From Apostichopus californicus (Eukaryota; Echinodermata; Holothuroidea; Aspidochirotida; Stichopodidae): a stretch of 64,000 bases of DNA. Position numbers and translations under genes: made by a program. The notes under the pieces are model-generated. The model saw only the letters and a list, made by a program, of their open reading frames with translations. It was not told the DNA's origin and did no database searches. The stretch's first letter is position 1, and every line of letters starts with the position of its first letter. Below, piece by piece: positions 59,085 through 64,000 of this stretch. Location: the NCBI GenBank assembly GCA_020650975.1, contig JAIPMN010001866.1, positions 1-64,000 of the forward strand, given 5' to 3'.

Positions 59085-59695
59085 CAGTAGAGTCGCCAGA
59101 CATTTCAATCTTGGGGTCACAAGGGTGGAGGGGGGCACAGCCATTAATTAGGGGGGGGGGCACAATGTTTATTTGTGAATGCCGTCCTGGAGGAGGGGTC
59201 TATAAGCTAGGGGACGGGGTTCCCTTTCTTTATTTGATTAATTATGGGTCCAGGGTCCTTAGATGTAATCTGGTGCTATATTTTGCAACTTTAAAGCAGC
59301 TTTATGTTCAAGAATTTCGGGCTTTAGTATGTCCGATATTTATGGTTTTAATTGAGGCGGATAAAAAAGTTACACAAAAAATGGAAATTAACCTTTTTGC
59401 TTTGATAATGATTTTAAATAAGAGTGTTGAAATTGAAATTCATGCAGGGTAGTAGTGAAGTTTCAGCACTAGCGGTTCACGCCGGGGCCTCTGTGACCTT
59501 GTTAGTGAGAAAACAACTGGTTATTGTGATGGTCGGTGGAAAGAAGTTTTACTGATGAACATAATACGTTTCGTCCTTTGTAAACAATTATTTTTGGGGG
59601 GAGAGCACGATATTTTGGGGAGGGCACGTGCCCCCCCCCCCCCNNNNNNNNNNCCCCCCCCCCCCCCCCAAGGCCACCCCTTGGCTACGCCACTG
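59085..59695. mobile_element. hAT DNA transposon remnant with perfect 8-bp duplication
   Basis: Flanked by GTTTCCTT on both sides (59077-59084 and 59696-59703). The termini CAGTAGAGTCGCCAG and, reversed, CAGTGGCGTAGCCAAGG are imperfect inverted repeats of the widespread hAT end. The interior has G- and C-runs and an assembly gap, and no transposase. It lies upstream of TMEM11, between the divergent genes TMEM11 and TMEM184. Confidence 0.9.
59644..59653. other. Assembly gap of 10 N
   Basis: Ten Ns lie within a poly-C run inside the hAT element, so the true length of the C-run and of the element is unknown. Confidence 0.99.
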
Positions 59696-59703
59696 GTTTC
59701 CTT

Positions 59704-61701
59704 GAGAAGGCCTGTGCAGTGTTGTAAAATAAAAGTGTTGAAATGTTGATATGAAAACGTTGAAATTATGAAGATAAGACGAAACACTTTCCCGGATTAA
59801 AAATTAAAAATTGAGGTAAACTCCCCGAAAGTTCCACATAAAGTATGATAAAACCTCGATTTGGGCACCGTTTAGGTTAGAAAATCAAGATTTTCTAATC
59901 AAATGTCGATATAATTTGATGTATTGATTTCGAATTTTGTAATTAAGAGAACGTCGCTGTTTTCAGTCCAAATTTTGCATTGAAAGCGAGGAAATTGCTA
60001 GATAAAACATGATAAGGGAAAGGAAACTTAGAGAGCAATTGTTCAAATGTGGATTAAAACATCGAAATTTTGACAAAAGTTCAAAATATTCCTACAAAAC
60101 ATCATGTTCTCGACATAAACGTCAACATTTCGTAATTAGCATTAGTAATTTGCGACGAAGAGGAAATCGGCACCATCGGCGACTCGAACTTAGCGGATCA
60201 CTGGTCAGAGCAGAAAAAAACGGTAGGGCAATTATACGGGAACCATCGCCGGGATCAAGGATGGTAAGACAACTCGACAGCAGAAAAAAGATGCAGTCAT
60301 AGTAGGCATAGATGTATAATACATTTTCAAGTACAACAGCAGCGATCCATTTTGACCTCGTTTTTTCACATCTAAATGGTTTTGGTTGGTAGGAAAATGT
60401 AATCACTAAGAGTCAATTTGTCAAAGTAAAAAGATAATTTGACTTATTTTAAGTTAGTCAGAAGTATTGTGTCGAGTTCAGAATAGACAATCCACACCTT
60501 GATCTTAAGTTATATCGTTTCAGACGCAGGTTGCAAGTGTCGCTGAATCCAGGATGGAAACTAATTTCTGTCAAATGAGTCATTCTTGTTCCTGTTTATA
60601 AACAGCGACGTAGTTATATATAGGCCTATACACGGCCTCCTGCTATTTGTACATACCTAGCTATAAATTATAGTAGTGATGAAATTCTCAATTTCCGAAG
60701 GCGCGGTTGTATGGCAAAACTTGAGGTGGACCTGACTTTAAGGAAATCGGGTTACAAAATAATGTGCAAAACTTACTGCAGTAATGATTCTCCAGTGTAA
60801 TGAACTGATAATAACAAACAATAATCCGACTGATTACAGCGGTTTTTGAAGGAGTTTGTCAACAATTAACTATAAATAAAGAAGGTGGAAAGGTATACGT
60901 ACGGAGGTGGTGGTGACTTGCAACCATTACAGCGTGCGACATGCAAGTTTTTTTTAATCGGCAGGTTAACCACATGACCCGTTCTGGGATGCCAGGGGAA
61001 CGTATAGGAAACTTTATATTTCCATTGCAATAGCCTACTACTGGGATGTCCCATTTTTTAATTTTTTTTATTTATATAGTGCCATTTTGTTGCAAAATTA
61101 CATTCAAATTAATAATATAGTGCTTAAAAGGGCCCTGTAATTGAAAATATTGTAAAATATTATGAAATTAAAGGTGCCCAAATAAATAAATAACCTTCTG
61201 GAATTTGTGGTCACGGAATGCACACAGCCTGGATCCATTTTGTCGGAACCTCCTCCTCCTCCTTCCTTCTCCCCATGCATCCTTATTCACCCCCTTCCTC
61301 CTCCTGCTCCCTCCTCCTCTCCCTTTCCCTCCTCTCCCTTTCCCATCTCTCCCTCCTCCTGTTTGAACCCACGTTCCTGACACCCCTGCTTAGTGGTGGT
61401 ACGAAATCCTTTACTGTTGCAGTAACTGTGCAACCTTGAGATTTCTTGCTTCTCTCATTCTGATATTCTGCCTCTCATAACATAAATTCTCCTCTCTGGA
61501 ACGCATGCGTGTCAATGACGATGTCGCGCAGTACAGTACGAGTTATCATATCTAAGAATATTATGCGCGATAAAAGTTGAAATCACAAAATCGTAACACT
61601 TCTCGATAACGGACCCATTTTACCTTGTTTCTTGGTGGACTATATATCATAGCTACACTATTACCTTGACTTTTAATATCGTGTTGGAAAAGAGGCTGTA
61701 A
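59704..61701. other. Intergenic region upstream of TMEM184
   Basis: No gene is supported. A GGCACTATATAAATA-like retroposon tail (minus strand, about 61060-61130) is next to T-rich sequence. A C/T-rich tract (CTCCTCCTCCTTCC and similar, 61249-61365) could be part of the TMEM184 upstream region. An open frame at 60009-60302 has no recognisable similarity. Confidence 0.4.
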
Positions 61702-61965
61702 ATGGCTGCGCCTAGCGCGTTTTCGACCTCACTAGCAATCAATTCAACCAGTGAGTCAGGTTTGTTGTCAACAGAGGTTACTTCTGTAATGACTAACAGT
61801 ACACATTCTGTAATGGCTACTTCACAGTCACACATTGCTCTGGAAACAACGGCCGTTCCTTCTTCAGAGTTACCGCCGCCTGAATTAATATTTTTGCAGA
61901 CTCCTGTCGGAAGAGGCTTGGCAGGCATATTCGCTTGGGCAGCGTTCATTATAACATGTCACCAG
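61702..61965 (+). CDS. TMEM184 family (DUF300) gene, first coding exon, rest outside window
   Basis: Encodes 88 residues ending at a donor CAG|GTAATT in phase 0. The first 60 or so are Ser/Thr-rich with several NxS/T sites (INSTS, TNST), as expected of a short extracellular N-terminus. The end, FLQTPVGRGLAGIFAWAAFIITCHQ in two parts (FLQTP and AGIFAWAAFIITCHQ), matches the start of TM1 in TMEM184A/B (FLMTTAAQ...FVWTALLITCHQIY). TMEM184 proteins are seven-pass members of the organic solute transporter alpha-like family. I do not find the next exon (IYxHLR...) before 64000, so the gene continues to the right. It could be TMEM184A or B; TMEM184C is less likely. Confidence 0.75.
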
Positions 61966-64000
61966 GTAATTTAATTAGATTTGTTTTCGAATTTATGAGA
62001 GTCAGTGTTGGCCTAAGCGAAATCGTTTACGTTATCAGCTAACGAGTAACGGTAGTAGTTACTCAGTTACTGTTTACTAAGTTTCGCTGCTGTGCCGTAC
62101 CCACGTACTACTTGTTGGTGAGCACTGTCGGCTACTGTACTGTACAAAGATCCTATAGTAATGAGTTAAGGGAAGGATTGATTTGATGTTATTTGCGGCC
62201 ACAGACATTCCCAAAGTAATGCAACAGTTACAAGAAAGATGCCATTCAGTTCATTGTCATTTTTAGTAAGATAATTGGAGTTTTTAAGAATGTAAGTGTC
62301 AATGGTTCCAAACCGAAACGAAACAGTGGACTGTCAGACAGTTCTTTAACTTGAAAATATTATAGGCTATGGTTGTGCCATGGACAATGATAGCCTTCAA
62401 GACATGAACTGGCAAATTTATCCACCCATTGAACTCACTAAGTTCTTCTCTTTCATTAAGCCTAGTTTATAATTTCCTCTAATTAGCATACACATCTACC
62501 AGCTGCAGTGTACTGTACTTTGGGCCAGTGATGTGCTAGACATTAGAAGTGGTGGTGTATGGGATGGGGATCGACTACACACTGAGAACAACATTTTGGG
62601 AGTGGGGACCAAGTTTGAGAGTAATGCAATGGTAACCAGTGCGAGCGCCACGCCATATCGGCATGGGATCCAGAGGCCTCCCACAGAGTCCAGATGCCTA
62701 CCATATAGGGCCCAGGTGCATGCCTTGGCCCTAATTGGGGTCAAGGGTGGTAGGCTGAATTTCCATATAGCAGCTTCAAGTAGGCAGAATTTTGTAGGCA
62801 GGGCTTAGTAAAATAAAATTATAGACAGTACAGTCAAAATGTTATGTTTCTACCAGCCAAAGATTTGTTTTTGTATGGCAAATTTCATTTTTGAGGGTGG
62901 GTTGGGAGGGCACCCAAAGGAGGGGCATGCTGGCACTAGGGCTCACCAGACATTTGAGATGGCACTTGCCACCCATTTTGCCCCTTTGGTGGTGCCATTG
63001 ATAGGCCTTGGGGCCTTTATTCTGATGAAACTTTCCTTGTGTAACACATATTACACATTGTCACAAGTGGAACCAATGTGTAAATTTAGTATTAATGGTG
63101 GATGTTAGTCCAGAAATGTATTTCAATGAGTTGATGTTTTTGAAATACATGAAGAGAGGACCATAAACCTTTGTTAGAGACTGTATTGTATGCATATTGT
63201 TAACTGCTTACTTGTGCTGTGTAAATAATTGAAGTAACAGGCCAAGTACCAGTCTGACTCTGAATGAAGAGCATCTTAAAGCCAATTCTAAGAAAACATT
63301 TTTTGTATTAACTTTAGCAGTTTCCACAAAGACTGATAACCTATGGTAGGTATACTTGTCGTGTAATTTCGGCCGGTGTTTGGCTTTGTCAGTTAATGAT
63401 ACTAGTAAAAGACTAAACACATGAGCAAAGGTGAAGACAGTTGAGTTCCATTTTATCAATACAAAATATACTTCCTTTTAACAAAGGTCACTAAAATCCA
63501 ATCATAACTCCACATACAGTAAACAACATCCAGCGTTAACTTAATCAACACAAAACCTGTGCCTCTCCTTTCCTTCTGCCGCCCTTCTCCTCGCCTTTAC
63601 CTCTTCGCTCCAAACATTTAACTTCTAAAGGTAATATTACGTAATGAATTTAACTAAACACAAACTTACAAATTCCTTACACTCGGTAACAGTGAATTGA
63701 AATGAATTGAGAGAAGCACAACTAACAATACTACCAGCAACACTACATGGCACTTCCTCCTTATGACTGTGTCAGTCATACAGAGTACAGACAGAAAATA
63801 TTTAAAGTTACGGTACATACTTTCATTTCTTAATTTTTAAAGGGAAAATTTTACACAAAACATATATATGCAGACATACATTTTCAAATGTATCTTCATG
63901 ATATACAATATCTTTCGAAACTTTTCCGTACATAAAATCACAACATGTACATTAAGAAATATTATAGTGTCAACAAAATGTTAGTAATACTAATTACTTT
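61966..64000 (+). other. Start of TMEM184 intron 1: contents
   Basis: Treated as intron because the exon at 61702 ends in a good donor. No exon is recognised. The region 62520-62830 (GTGGTGGTGTATGGGATGGG, then GGGCACCCAAAGG near 62910) looks like decayed repeat sequence, but I cannot pair its ends. Confidence 0.4.

Noticed and set aside
60009-60406. Basic open frames on both strands
   Set aside because: No recognisable family, no splice context and overlapping opposite frames.
1-64000. LTR retroelements, retroviruses or Polintons
   Set aside because: No LTR pairs, and no capsid, integrase or envelope-like sequences were recognised.

Overview
The window is animal genomic DNA. It holds intron-rich genes with GT-AG splice sites, AT-rich introns, a tRNA-derived SINE, CR1/L2-like LINE fragments, several families of small inverted-repeat DNA transposons and many intronic minisatellites. 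The proteins are close to vertebrate orthologues but the introns are short and the genes close together. That fits an invertebrate deuterostome, and an echinoderm such as a sea cucumber is my best guess; the sequence alone does not prove the species. There are two 10-N assembly gaps, both inside repeats.

Five host genes can be reconstructed exon by exon with matching splice phases. (1) UBE2O on the + strand, 730-25660, 19 coding exons, about 1410 aa: the hybrid E2/E3 ubiquitin ligase. (2) USP22 on the - strand, 44435-33816, 13 coding exons, about 550 aa: the deubiquitinase of the SAGA complex. (3) DHRS7B on the + strand, 47177-52705, 6 coding exons, about 314 aa: a membrane-anchored short-chain dehydrogenase. 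(4) TMEM11 on the - strand, 58831-57445, 2 coding exons, about 176 aa: a mitochondrial inner-membrane protein. (5) The first coding exon of a TMEM184 family gene on the + strand, 61702-61965, which runs out of the window.

Layout: UBE2O and USP22 converge on an 8.2 kb region (25661-33815) that holds a 1.7 kb 14-bp minisatellite interrupted near its start by a transposon. USP22 and DHRS7B are divergent and probably share a short promoter. DHRS7B and TMEM11 converge, and TMEM11 and TMEM184 diverge. The trio USP22(-), DHRS7B(+), TMEM11(-) has, as far as I recall, the same order and orientation as on human 17p11.2, which would be a very old gene neighbourhood. UBE2O and USP22 are a ubiquitin writer and eraser, but nothing in the sequence shows that they are co-regulated.

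Mobile elements: four copies of a roughly 350-bp TTAA-site MITE, two hAT-like elements with 6-bp site duplications, one hAT element with a perfect 8-bp duplication, a candidate 50-bp micro-MITE with an 8-bp duplication, two SINE copies lying directly behind UBE2O splice donors, two LINE fragments and three foldback or inverted-repeat elements. I saw no LTR retrotransposon, retrovirus, Polinton, CRISPR array or confident tRNA/rRNA gene.
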